Source of the DNA: Sporocytophaga myxococcoides DSM 11118
GTDB taxonomy: Bacteria; Bacteroidota; Bacteroidia; Cytophagales; Cytophagaceae
Length of the DNA stretch: 64,000 nucleotides
NCBI RefSeq assembly: GCF_000426725.1
Contig: NZ_AUFX01000010.1
Coordinates: 186,001 to 250,000, forward strand
Direction of reading: 5' to 3'
Shown here piece after piece: positions 27,902 through 36,833 of the stretch. Under the pieces are notes generated by a model. That model was not told the origin of the DNA and ran no database searches. It saw nothing but the letters and a program-made list of their open reading frames with translations. The translations under genes and the position numbers were made by a program. Numbering within the stretch: the stretch's first letter is position 1; each line of letters starts with the position of its first letter.

Positions 27902-29014
27902 TTAAAACTTTGAAACCCTTGCATTGGAATTTATCAATACTCTGCTAATATCACCTGTAGTTAAAAGATTCCCCTTATCCTTATTCCAATAATCTTTTAC
28001 TAACAAACCGTCTCTATTTTTAATCTCTATTTCTTCAGATTGTAATTGTCCCCAGTCTGTTGTCTGTAAAGCACTCAGATTAGTGATTCTTGAAAGTAAA
28101 ACGGTTCCGTTTTTAGTTTTAGAAACCCAACCATCACCAACTTTTGATATAGATTCATCTATATAAACAACATCTGCCTGTAACACATTCTCACCATCTT
28201 CATAAACCATTAATCTTCCATGATCTTCATACCAATACTCAAAAGTAAATATATCAGGCTGCGATTCACGGGTCACTTTAACCTTATAGATATTAGATTT
28301 TCCCACTTTATTATCGATGGATCTGGTAACATTATCCTTTCCGGAAGCAGTAGACTCTTCAAATGTCCACTCATTCCCTATTTTAGTAAATGGAAAATTT
28401 CCAAAAGTAATCGGATATGCTACTCCTGTAGGTGAAACAGATGATATCGTATAATCTGTTAATTGTATTGGAGCTGAGGTGCCAACAGAGCCTTGACCGA
28501 TATAGCCAGTAGTAGGTGAATAATAATCAAAGCTTGTATAGTTACCTGTAACTTTCCGAACTTTTATGGCATCAGTAATCAATCCTTTACCGGTATTCAC
28601 TTTTGCATTAACTGAGTCAATAGTTAAAACAGAGGCTCTTCCATATTCATCAGTCACATTCCAGGTTGTTCCCACTGGTTGATTAAATTTACAAACCAAT
28701 ACATAGGAAGAAGGATCCCTCAATCTGATTGACCTGGAGAAATTTCCATCCTTTAAACTATAGTATACTGATGGAAATATTGTATCTATTGTCTGAGAAT
28801 AGTTCCTTATCAGAAAGGTGTCTTTGCCAGCCTCTTGTTCCACAGCGGAGGTGACAGTTGCCCCTGAATAGTTGTACGTATAAGCAGTTCCTACTTTAAG
28901 AAAGGTAATCCCATTATTCCCATCAACCGCTGTATCTTTATCTTTCTTACAAGACATTGATATGAAAATGATTATTAAATAAACAACCGACGTAAAACTT
29001 TTAAACTTGTACAT
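27902..29014 (-). CDS. Hypothetical lipoprotein
   Basis: A lipoprotein signal ends at Cys22 (ISMSCKKDKDT), with a Lys/Asp-rich tail like the neighbouring DUF4856 and imelysin lipoproteins, so surface display is possible. The rest, 345 residues, is beta-rich with no recognised domain; two similar halves may exist (KVGTAYTYNYSG and KIGNEWTFEES). It is convergent with the cytochrome gene (6 bp apart). Function unknown. Confidence 0.65.
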   Translation of the reverse strand: MYKFKSFTSVVYLIIIFISMSCKKDKDTAVDGNNGITFLKVGTAYTYNYSGATVTSAVEQEAGKDTFLIRNYSQTIDTIFPSVYYSLKDGNFSRSIRLRDPSSYVLVCKFNQPVGTTWNVTDEYGRASVLTIDSVNAKVNTGKGLITDAIKVRKVTGNYTSFDYYSPTTGYIGQGSVGTSAPIQLTDYTISSVSPTGVAYPITFGNFPFTKIGNEWTFEESTASGKDNVTRSIDNKVGKSNIYKVKVTRESQPDIFTFEYWYEDHGRLMVYEDGENVLQADVVYIDESISKVGDGWVSKTKNGTVLLSRITNLSALQTTDWGQLQSEEIEIKNRDGLLVKDYWNKDKGNLLTTGDISRVLINSNARVSKF

Positions 29015-29335
29015 ATTGAACTATTTGAGATTAATAAAAATACTGATCAAAAATATGATATTCAAAAATATTAAAAAGTAGTTTCCTCAAATGTACAATT
29101 CCCTAGCAAAAAAATTATATGTTTTTCCCAATCATTTGGGCTGGTTTAAATATTAAGTAACCCTTTTATACGACGTCATAGAAAGCTACTCGTTATTAAT
29201 AAATTACCTTCTTAGATTTTTTTTAAAAAATTATTAAAGTTTTTTTACCAAATAGACCTTTTTATGTAGTGGAGTTGTTTTTAATATAGGCAGACGCCTT
29301 GAAAAAAAATTACCAATCATTAAAATTCTAATATT
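29015..29335. other. Intergenic region between divergent genes
   Basis: This 321-bp AT-rich region separates the lipoprotein gene (minus) from the CsbD gene (plus) and must hold both promoters. It has poly-T/poly-A stretches near 29218-29250 and no convincing inverted repeat or RNA element. Confidence 0.5.
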
Positions 29336-29533
29336 ATGGATAACCTGAAAATTAAAGGTAGTTGGAATGAAATGAAAGGCAAATTGAAGCAAGAATTTGC
29401 CGAATTAACTGATAATGATCTTCTTTATGAAGAAGGAAAAGAAGATGAATTAATCGGCCGGCTACAAAAGAAAACAGGTAAAACAAAAGATGAAGTTCGT
29501 TCGCTTGTTTTTGAATCTGAGTACCATGAATAA
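29336..29533 (+). CDS. CsbD-family stress protein
   Basis: The 65-residue protein matches Csb[21 protein letters not shown] and [20 protein letters not shown]. Members are small helical, strongly hydrophilic proteins induced by general stress in many bacteria. The molecular role is unknown. It is monocistronic, with a canonical terminator 50 bp after the stop. Confidence 0.92.
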   Translation: MDNLKIKGSWNEMKGKLKQEFAELTDNDLLYEEGKEDELIGRLQKKTGKTKDEVRSLVFESEYHE

Positions 29534-29581
29534 GAAGTAATTATTCATGTTTAATAGTTAATATATAAAATCAATATAAAG

Positions 29582-29611
29582 AAAGCCCCTCAGGTGGGGC
29601 TTTTTATTTTT
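29582..29611 (+). terminator. Intrinsic terminator of CsbD gene
   Basis: AAAGCCCC (29582-29589) and GGGGCTTT (29596-29603) form an 8-bp stem around a 6-base loop, followed by TTATTTTTC. Confidence 0.92.
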
Positions 29612-29694
29612 CTTTTCTATTTTTCAATTAATATCACGTCAGAAAAAATGTCTCATTTTAATATTGTAATTTCAAGCTTTCATTCGAATAATAA

Positions 29695-30129
29695 ATGAAT
29701 TTGATCATACTTTTACTTGTATTTCTTGCCGGAGCTGCGACATCTATTCAGGCTGGAGTTAATGGTACTCTTGGGAAAAAGGTAGGCGCTTTGGAGGCAG
29801 CATTTATATCATTCTTGGTAGGCACCATTTTTCTTTCCATTTTAATGACTTTTATGAGAAAAGGAAACATTATGTCGGCACTTGAAACACCAAGATGGCA
29901 GCTGACAGGTGGCTTGCTCGGAGCTGTTTACATTCTTATTATGGTTACTGCAGTTCCCAGAATAGGCATTGCTGCTGCACTTGTAACACTTATCGCAGGG
30001 CAGCTGATAACTGGCACGTTGATAGATCATTTTGGATTTATAGGTGATAAGCAGATTCCCATTGACTGGAAAAGGCTAAGTGCTATCATTCTGTTAGGAT
30101 GCTCTATTTATCTTTTTAATAAAAAGTAA
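29695..30129 (+). CDS. DMT-superfamily small permease (YdcZ/DUF606-like)
   Basis: The 144-residue protein has about five membrane helices. It matches the DUF606/YdcZ group: AGAATSIQAGVNGTLGKKVG, AAFISFLVGTIFLSILM, GGLLGAVYILIMVTAVPRIG and LITGTLIDHFGF. The substrate is unknown. This half-length form usually dimerises, often as paired genes, but no second copy is adjacent here. Confidence 0.85.
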   Translation: MNLIILLLVFLAGAATSIQAGVNGTLGKKVGALEAAFISFLVGTIFLSILMTFMRKGNIMSALETPRWQLTGGLLGAVYILIMVTAVPRIGIAAALVTLIAGQLITGTLIDHFGFIGDKQIPIDWKRLSAIILLGCSIYLFNKK

Positions 30130-30209
30130 TTATCTACCTTTTCTTTATAAGGATAATTATAATCGAAAATATTATTCAATAGTACTCCAAGCTTTTACAA
30201 AACTAAGAA

Positions 30210-31421
30210 TTACATTGCTTCTTCCAGTTCTTCTTTTGATACTTTAAAGATACAAATTCGAGGAAACCTTCCTGCAATCCAAGTTGTACCAACAACGACA
30301 ATACTCTTATCATTTGCCACAGTATAACCTGCCAATGAATAAGGATTCATAGACCCAAGATATTTATTCCCTAAAAGCATTCCATTGTTTACATCATAGA
30401 AATACAAAGCGATTTGTCCTGATTTGGTATCAGAGCCATAAACAAGAGTATTGCCATTACCCAAAGTACAATTTTTCAGAACCACATTAGCATCCGGTTG
30501 TAGTTCAAACATTCTATTACCCGGAATATCAGAACTGGAAGAAACTGCATTAGGAGCATAGTTCAATGTGACATTAGGAATAAAAAAGTTTTCACCATAA
30601 GCAAATCTTGAAATAGCAAACCCATTTCCCTTAAATACAAGACTACTGATTACTCTTTCATCCTGATAGCCTTGCACTAAGCCTACCTTGGGGTTTTTAT
30701 CTGTTGAAAGCATATCAAAGAATACAAGTGAAAGTGTATACCTGTAAAATGCATTGAAATAATACGTATTTCCATTTAACTGTCCACAGAAGAAAGGAAG
30801 GTGTTTGCCTTGTCCGCTCAGATGTTCAATGATAGCCTGTTCAGCATCAAAATCTCCAAAGCCGATGTCAAATGATTTCATGTTGAGTATGGTTCCTTCT
30901 GTACTTATTCTAGAAACCACTGTCTGCTTGTCATCTCTGTTATAACTAAGCAATGTAAGACTATTGTTATCTCCGTTTAATGAAGCATAAAGCGGGTAAA
31001 GCAGCCCTAATCCTGCTACTTCTGTTGCTATACCAGCATCATCCACTTTCATGAGTTTTGCTTCCAGGCTCAGCCGGTCCATACAGAAGAAGAATATCTG
31101 GTTTCCAACTTTTATCAATTGGTTAACCGGATTAACATAATCTGAAGAAACATTTTGTTCAGATACAAAATTCCCTTCCTTATCAGTTTTCATAACATAA
31201 ACACCTTTAAAAGGAGACTCTGAAACCTTTCTTCCTCCAAGGATAAGAAAGCCTTCATCTCCTGTTTGCTGTATATCATATGGACTATATTCTGATGTAA
31301 TATCAGAATGGTCATAGATCTTTAAAAAAGTTTCGGGCTTTACATCCTTATTCTTTTTAACATCACAAGAAGTAAAAAAAAGAATAATTAAAGCTCCAAA
31401 TAATATTATAATCCTATTCAT
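30210..31421 (-). CDS. Hypothetical lipoprotein of second DUF1800 cluster
   Basis: The ATG at 31421 is preferred over one at 31463 because it yields a lipoprotein signal ending at Cys19 (ILFFTSCDVKK). The remaining 380 residues show repeated blades such as QTGDEGFLILGGRKV and TVANDKSIVVVGTTW, suggesting a beta-propeller-like fold; no enzyme motif is seen. It is the last gene of the four-gene cluster, 10 bp after the outer-membrane barrel gene. It may associate with the secreted DUF1501 protein or the barrel. Function unknown. Confidence 0.68.
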   Translation of the reverse strand: MNRIIILFGALIILFFTSCDVKKNKDVKPETFLKIYDHSDITSEYSPYDIQQTGDEGFLILGGRKVSESPFKGVYVMKTDKEGNFVSEQNVSSDYVNPVNQLIKVGNQIFFFCMDRLSLEAKLMKVDDAGIATEVAGLGLLYPLYASLNGDNNSLTLLSYNRDDKQTVVSRISTEGTILNMKSFDIGFGDFDAEQAIIEHLSGQGKHLPFFCGQLNGNTYYFNAFYRYTLSLVFFDMLSTDKNPKVGLVQGYQDERVISSLVFKGNGFAISRFAYGENFFIPNVTLNYAPNAVSSSSDIPGNRMFELQPDANVVLKNCTLGNGNTLVYGSDTKSGQIALYFYDVNNGMLLGNKYLGSMNPYSLAGYTVANDKSIVVVGTTWIAGRFPRICIFKVSKEELEEAM

Positions 31422-31431
31422 TCCGACACTA

Positions 31432-32307
31432 TTATCTTGATCTGAAATTATTTGCATTGACATACCTCATTGGAAGAAGACATCCCAGATTAATACTTAT
31501 ATTCCTAAGCTTCAAATCATCCAGCGCATCACCAGCCCCGCTAAGGGTATTATTAGTATATCTATTCTTTCTATTGGTAATATTATTGGTACCTAATCTG
31601 TAGTTAACGTCCAGTAAAACCTTTATATTTCCTACATCATAACTTACGCCTACACCTGCCATAAACCCTATCGAAGATTTAATAAACAAATCCTTTGCTC
31701 CAACCAGAATATCTGGTTGGTTAAAATTTGTTCCACCGGAAGCCTTATCTGTACCGCTAATTTCAACCTTTTTGTTGGCTGTGCTCAATATACCATAGTA
31801 AAAACCTGCCTGTACATAAGGCTTTATTTCATTCTTAAGTATGTCGTATTTGATTAAAAGCGGTAGTTCAATATAATCCAGCTGATGATCCTGTTTATAA
31901 TTCAAATCAAAAGTTACAACGCCGGAAGTATCTTTCCATTCATATCTGTTGCTGTAACTAAATCTCTGTCTTCTATAGTTTGGCTGAAAGCTCAGGGAAA
32001 TGGTTTTATAGGTAAAGGTAACTTCAAGACCGGCAAAGGCGCCGGCCCCTTTAAAGCCACTATACTTTTTATCCAGACTATTAGTTTGTCCTTCTGTGGA
32101 GCTGAAAACAGAATATCTGTCACCAGGTTTTACCTTTGAATAACTGAGCCCTCCTCTTACTCCAATCCACCATTGTTTCTCAAGGAATTCAGCATTTCTT
32201 CTGGAAGTCGGAGTTCTTCTTCGGTTTCCCTGAGCATTTACTTTTGTACTCATCAGAAGAGACAAAATAAAAACAGAAAAAAGAGGATACAGTAAAATAC
32301 GCTTCAT
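31432..32307 (-). CDS. Outer-membrane beta-barrel protein (PorT-like)
   Basis: A signal peptide (about 1-25, ending NAQ) is followed by an Arg-rich linker and an eight-strand type barrel with WWIGVRGGLSYSKVKPGD, SLSFQPNYRRQRFSYSNRYE, LPLLIKYDI and GFMAGVGVSYDVGNIKVLLD. This is the PorT/OmpW-like small-barrel family common in Bacteroidota. It lies 9 bp after the DUF1501 gene in the same operon. The role is probably structural or transport-related; it is not assignable more closely. Confidence 0.82.
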   Translation of the reverse strand: MKRILLYPLFSVFILSLLMSTKVNAQGNRRRTPTSRRNAEFLEKQWWIGVRGGLSYSKVKPGDRYSVFSSTEGQTNSLDKKYSGFKGAGAFAGLEVTFTYKTISLSFQPNYRRQRFSYSNRYEWKDTSGVVTFDLNYKQDHQLDYIELPLLIKYDILKNEIKPYVQAGFYYGILSTANKKVEISGTDKASGGTNFNQPDILVGAKDLFIKSSIGFMAGVGVSYDVGNIKVLLDVNYRLGTNNITNRKNRYTNNTLSGAGDALDDLKLRNISINLGCLLPMRYVNANNFRSR

Positions 32308-32316
32308 GCACTGATG

Positions 32317-34011
32317 CTACTTTAGAATTACAAGTTTCTTAACATCTTTTAACGAACCGGCCTTTATCTCATAATAGTAAATACCGGAAGGAATGTCGCG
32401 AAGGTCCACCATTTCTCTGTGTTCACCATACCCACGTTTTTCATTAAGTAAATTTTTAACAACACTACCGTTAGCATTCAGAATATTGATTTCAACATTC
32501 GTTTCATTATTTATGCTAAATGAGATAGTCGTAGCAAAACTCGCGGGGTTCGGATAACAGCTATTCATCCTGATCCTCTTATCCAGAAAATCTTTAACTG
32601 CCGTAACGTCCGGATTAACAATAGGAAGTACCGTGCCTTTCCCAGGATAATCTCCCCATATAGTTCCAAATTCCGCATCTACTTTAGCTGGATCCACACA
32701 CAACCATTCCTTTAGAATAGATGCATAGATTTGCCTGTAATCAACCTGCATTTCCACATTATCCTTAGAAAGGTCAGGGTTATTACCAACAACGCCTGGT
32801 ATAACGCCTTTTCCAAATAGCATAACCGGAGCTCCTGAGCCGTGATCTGTTCCATAGCTTCCGTTTGAATATACCCTTCTTCCAAATTCAGAAGTAGTTA
32901 CAGTCAATACGCGATGATCAACACTTCTCAATTTCAGATCTTCCTGAAACGCTCTCATGGTAGCAGATATGTGGTACATCAAAGCAGCATGATTACCAAT
33001 TGTATGGTCATTGGCCTCCACCTGTTGTGCATGTGTATCAAAACCTCCGATTTTCACAAGGAATACTTTGGTTTTGCAACCACCACTGATAAGATTTGCA
33101 ATAATTTTAAAATATCCAGCAAGAGGATTTTTAATCCTGCCTCCTGGCGCACTCAGAGGATATGTCGTAGGATATGTGACATTCGGATCAAACTTTTTAC
33201 CTTCGTTATATACAGCAAGAAGTCTGTCGTCATACTGATCTGTTTTCTGCTCCAGATCAAGGAGCCATTTCATTTCCTTTCCATAAGGAGAGTTATTGAG
33301 ACTTGCAGGCGGAATTCCTCTTGGATCTACCCCCTCCACATCATCAAAGCCCGGTAGCTGTTCCACAAGGTTGAAGAACTGTTGAGGATTATCTATTGCT
33401 ATTCCTGTAGAAATATTATCTCCCTGATGAAATATAAGTGATACTTCGCTACCAAATTCCAGTGCGAGTGGGTCTTTCATATTGTCATTGGGAAAATCAT
33501 TAGGATAAACACTTGGTGCGTAATGATCTTTCAGATAACGCCCTACCCATCCGGAACTGATGTAATCATTTGGCCCGCCCCCCATAAACATGATATCTCT
33601 GCTTCTGAAGTGAGAGCCATTATGATGTTCATAGGATACACCCTGCACAAAACTCACCATTCCCTGATCGTATAGGTCTTTCACCCCTACCATATCCGGA
33701 TGCAAGCCAACAGACCTTTCTGTGGTAAGCGAACTATCTAACAATATAAATTTACGATTTCCATTTTCGGGAATAGCAATATTAGGACGTGCATTCTGAT
33801 AATTATCATAATCCCCTGCAGGTATAAGCATATTTAAGCCATCGTTACCTCCATGCATCTGAAGAATGATTAAAACTCTGTCATTAGGGCATTCCGCTGC
33901 AAGTTTTTGCAATGGAGACGCCATAGACATAGATTTAAAAAATATGCCATCAAGCGCAAAGGGTATTGCGCCAAGAGCCGGTAGTTTATTTATAAAGTCT
34001 CTTCTTTTCAT
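32317..34011 (-). CDS. DUF1501 protein with type IX sorting domain
   Basis: The leader MKRRDFINKLPALGAIPF resembles a twin-arginine signal. The DUF1501 body (about 45-470) includes QMHGGNDGLNMLIPAGDYDN, GGFDTHAQQV, TTSEFGRRVYSNGSYGTDHG and LFGKGVIPGVVG. Residues 485-564 form a type A T9SS C-terminal domain: NSCYPNPASFATTISFSI, DLRDIPSGIYYYEIKAG and a terminal KLVILK. It is therefore predicted to cross the outer membrane through the type IX system. It follows a leaderless DUF1800 gene by 17 bp. No catalytic role is known. Confidence 0.88.
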   Translation of the reverse strand: MKRRDFINKLPALGAIPFALDGIFFKSMSMASPLQKLAAECPNDRVLIILQMHGGNDGLNMLIPAGDYDNYQNARPNIAIPENGNRKFILLDSSLTTERSVGLHPDMVGVKDLYDQGMVSFVQGVSYEHHNGSHFRSRDIMFMGGGPNDYISSGWVGRYLKDHYAPSVYPNDFPNDNMKDPLALEFGSEVSLIFHQGDNISTGIAIDNPQQFFNLVEQLPGFDDVEGVDPRGIPPASLNNSPYGKEMKWLLDLEQKTDQYDDRLLAVYNEGKKFDPNVTYPTTYPLSAPGGRIKNPLAGYFKIIANLISGGCKTKVFLVKIGGFDTHAQQVEANDHTIGNHAALMYHISATMRAFQEDLKLRSVDHRVLTVTTSEFGRRVYSNGSYGTDHGSGAPVMLFGKGVIPGVVGNNPDLSKDNVEMQVDYRQIYASILKEWLCVDPAKVDAEFGTIWGDYPGKGTVLPIVNPDVTAVKDFLDKRIRMNSCYPNPASFATTISFSINNETNVEINILNANGSVVKNLLNEKRGYGEHREMVDLRDIPSGIYYYEIKAGSLKDVKKLVILK

Positions 34012-34028
34012 AAGACTGTTTTTCCTGA

Positions 34029-35768
34029 TTAAAATAACTGATATTCGGGTGACTGCAACATTGCATTTAAAAGGTATTGTAGCATACCTCTTGCATCCTC
34101 CTTGCTCTCGGGTATTGTATTAGCATTGTTCCAGCTAAATTCCCAGAATACTTCTGGCCCTTGCGGCAAGCCTTTTCCAATTACAAAAAACTGGGATTTG
34201 AAATAATTAAGACGTTCTACTGTAATCTCTGTTCCAGACAGAGACATAGGTAAAAGGTAAGATGCCAGTTCTTTGATAAGTTCATCAGGATTCAACGCAA
34301 CACTGGCGAATCTTTGCTGGATAAAAAGAAGAATATCTATTTCAATTTCTCCCTCTTCCATTTTATCAACCCTTATGTTATCGAAAATAAACTTATACCG
34401 TTGAGTGAGTGTGTTTGCAGATATCCAGTTTCTATTGTACAAGGGATATTGGAAATAAGCATCGTAACCGGCAACATCATAAGGATTCAGGAAAATCATT
34501 CCCTGATATTTCATTGAATCAAGGAGTTTACCAGTCGTCTCATAGAACTTTTCTGCTTCTGTCTGTGGATCTGGTAAATTATATTCAAAGAATCTTAGTG
34601 TATTTAAAACCAGGTCTAGAGGAGATTTTATTAAAGCTCCGAAATTATTATCATCTACAGTTGCTGTTGCCGAGTCATAAAAATGCTGACTTTGCAAGAG
34701 CTCCATGATCACCGGCTGCAGTTTGAAATTATTAGAAACAAAAGTATTTGCCATATCAGCAATGATACTGCTATCTATGGTCTGAGTGATTTCATGATAT
34801 ACATAGAATCTGTATATTCTTCTGCAAATATTTTTCACTGTCTCCTGCTGAGCATAGATCATTTCTACAAGCTGATCCAGCTCATCAAGCATACTTGCTT
34901 CTGTTGCTTTATCTCCAAAAAGTAAAGTAGTATCCGGTGTGATGACAGTATTTCCAAATCGATCGCTGAATTCCTTAGGATCATTATCGTGCTGATTTGC
35001 AACAGTACCTGTCCCTTTTACTTTCACCCTTGGTAATTGAGTATCTTCATCAATCGTGAGAAAAGTAAAGTCTGTATCGTACCCTGAAAATACACGGGCA
35101 GCGGCTTGAACATCCTGTTCTGTAAAGTAAATATAATCACCGGGAATAGTAGAAGGAGGTACATATCCTGGAAGACCTTTTCCTATTGTAAATAATTCAA
35201 GAAATTCTCTGGCATAGTTCTCATTCGGTCTCCCTTTCACATTAAGTCTTCCATCCAGTAATACCATCATGGCATTATCCAGAGAGACTTTTTTCGTAAG
35301 CATTTTAAAGTTCCACAAAGGATCAGGCTGATTGTCGAAAGCGAACTTTCTGAACAAGGCATTCTGAAAATATAGAGCTCTGCTATTATTTACGGTTTCC
35401 TGTATTGTGGTAAAATGAGTGTGAAGCAGAAAAACTATTTTTTCTCTGGTCAGAAAAGCAAGTTTCTGAGAAGGTTCTACTCCTGTTCCTGCAAGCATAC
35501 CGAGCCACCATTTTATAAAAAAACCTTGCAAATCTCCGTCTTCACTATCACCGGAAACAGGCAATGTATTTACCCAGGTTATTCCAGAGGCCGGGTCTAT
35601 AGGAGGTAAAGGATCTGTAGTTGTAACAAACAATTGTTGAATTGCCTGAGATGCGGTAAGACCAGACATTGAATCTATATCTGCTTTGGTACCACCAAAT
35701 GTCGCCCGCCTTAACAAATGGGCAGCATTTTTCTTTCCTAATACTCCAGTAAAAGGTGCTAACGGCAT
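34029..35768 (-). CDS. DUF1800 protein, no signal peptide
   Basis: The 579-residue protein opens directly into the DUF1800 domain (KNAAHLLRRATFGGTKADID) with no signal peptide. An in-frame stop lies two codons before the ATG, so the N-terminus is firmly set. Other marks are HTHFTTIQETV, NENYAREFLELFTIGKG and VQAAARVFSGYD. It shares the family of the Tat-leader protein at 15036 but is clearly diverged. It starts the DUF1800-DUF1501-barrel-lipoprotein operon. As its partner carries a T9SS signal, the location of this protein is puzzling. Confidence 0.87.
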   Translation of the reverse strand: MPLAPFTGVLGKKNAAHLLRRATFGGTKADIDSMSGLTASQAIQQLFVTTTDPLPPIDPASGITWVNTLPVSGDSEDGDLQGFFIKWWLGMLAGTGVEPSQKLAFLTREKIVFLLHTHFTTIQETVNNSRALYFQNALFRKFAFDNQPDPLWNFKMLTKKVSLDNAMMVLLDGRLNVKGRPNENYAREFLELFTIGKGLPGYVPPSTIPGDYIYFTEQDVQAAARVFSGYDTDFTFLTIDEDTQLPRVKVKGTGTVANQHDNDPKEFSDRFGNTVITPDTTLLFGDKATEASMLDELDQLVEMIYAQQETVKNICRRIYRFYVYHEITQTIDSSIIADMANTFVSNNFKLQPVIMELLQSQHFYDSATATVDDNNFGALIKSPLDLVLNTLRFFEYNLPDPQTEAEKFYETTGKLLDSMKYQGMIFLNPYDVAGYDAYFQYPLYNRNWISANTLTQRYKFIFDNIRVDKMEEGEIEIDILLFIQQRFASVALNPDELIKELASYLLPMSLSGTEITVERLNYFKSQFFVIGKGLPQGPEVFWEFSWNNANTIPESKEDARGMLQYLLNAMLQSPEYQLF

Positions 35769-36004
35769 AATTATTTAAGGTGTTAAAAGTTTGAGAATCT
35801 TCCCCTCGGAAACCAATTAGTTTACGCTTTTTAAGGGTGAAAGATTCTATCAGTCAATAATTTCTAAAAAAAATATAATTTTAAAAAACAGATTCGAAAT
35901 TAAATTTCCCCACAAATCAGGTAACAAGCAGCTTTAATACACTTAACAATATTGATTTTCAGGAATTAATACAATTTTTCAAAAATCAAACTTTGTTGAT
36001 TCTA

Positions 36005-36454
36005 TTATTCTATCTTCCTGATAGTAAAAGTTTTTCCATTCAGTTGAACTACATCTCCGGACTTTTTGGTCATTAGTAAGGCTCCTAATGGGGAAACAGG
36101 AGATATGGCAAAATATGTTATTCCTTCAAAATCCAGTTTTCCAGCACTGATAGAAATATAAAAATTCCCTTGATCGGTAAATACAAGGCTTCCAGACTGT
36201 ATAGAATCAGATGTCTTTTCCGGATTTATTTGCGAAAGCACTTGTTTTAATTTCATAGCCTCTCCAAGCTGCACAGACTGCTTTTCAATTTCCAACTGCA
36301 TCATAGCCCTTCCTGTCTCGTACTTGTCTCCTGCGCTGCTTTTGGTTTCTTCATTGGCCGCAAGTTGGGCATGTTCAATTGCCTTTTGAGAAGAAGCTAT
36401 TCGCTGTTCTACAAAAGCAGTACATAATTCGTACAATTTTATTTTAACAGACAT
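36005..36454 (-). CDS. GreA/GreB-like C-terminal domain protein
   Basis: The 149-residue protein starts with a helical region (1-70) rich in Gln, Glu and Lys and ends with a GreA-type FKBP-like domain: YFAISPVSPLGALLMTKKSG then DVVQLNGKTFTIRKIE. GreA factors rescue stalled RNA polymerase. The acidic coiled-coil tip is not obvious, so it may act at the polymerase channel without cleavage stimulation. Databases often mislabel such proteins as 3-oxoacyl-ACP synthase. It is the last gene before a 236-bp gap. Confidence 0.72.
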   Translation of the reverse strand: MSVKIKLYELCTAFVEQRIASSQKAIEHAQLAANEETKSSAGDKYETGRAMMQLEIEKQSVQLGEAMKLKQVLSQINPEKTSDSIQSGSLVFTDQGNFYISISAGKLDFEGITYFAISPVSPLGALLMTKKSGDVVQLNGKTFTIRKIE

Positions 36455-36514
36455 CAGTTAATTTTAAAATGAGGTTATTCTTTATTAAAATGTCAAATTT
36501 GGAATGGCATAAAA

Positions 36515-36545
36515 ATGAAGAAGTCTTCCGGTTGGGGAAGACTTC
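36515..36545 (-). terminator. Terminator of small Lys-rich gene
   Basis: On the minus strand GAAGTCTTCC and GGAAGACTTC (36536-36545 with 36520-36529) form a stem followed by TTCATTTTTAT. It lies about 23 bp after the small gene at 36568. Confidence 0.78.
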
Positions 36546-36567
36546 AACAATTAAACTTTTAAAGCTA

Positions 36568-36663
36568 CTATTTTTTCTTCTCTTTCTTCTCAGCTCTCTT
36601 CTCTTTTAGCGTCTTAGCAGGCTTTTTCTTTGTTTCTTTTTTGGCGTCTTGTGATTTTGACAT
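36568..36663 (-). CDS. Small Lys-rich basic protein, 31 residues
   Basis: ATG at 36661-36663 opens a 31-codon frame ending TAG at 36568-36570. The start reads MSKSQDAKKETKKKPAKTL and the end KRAEKKEKKK, more than 40 percent lysine. It is flanked by a terminator 23 bp downstream and is isolated from neighbours, which supports it being expressed as its own gene. Similar Lys/Ala-rich peptides occur in Bacteroidota, but no function is known to me. It may bind nucleic acid or ribosomes, by charge alone. Confidence 0.6.
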   Translation of the reverse strand: MSKSQDAKKETKKKPAKTLKEKRAEKKEKKK

Positions 36664-36833
36664 ATAGGTAAACAGTTAAGATAAAACAATATTATGTTTA
36701 ACGAATCAAGCTTAATTTATTTTTTAATATTTTCCAATTTAAACGAATTATTTTTTTATTAGTTCCCTTCATCCGACAAAAGTTAAAATCTTTATAAATA
36801 TGAATTCCATTCACTAAGTTTAGTTTATAGTAA

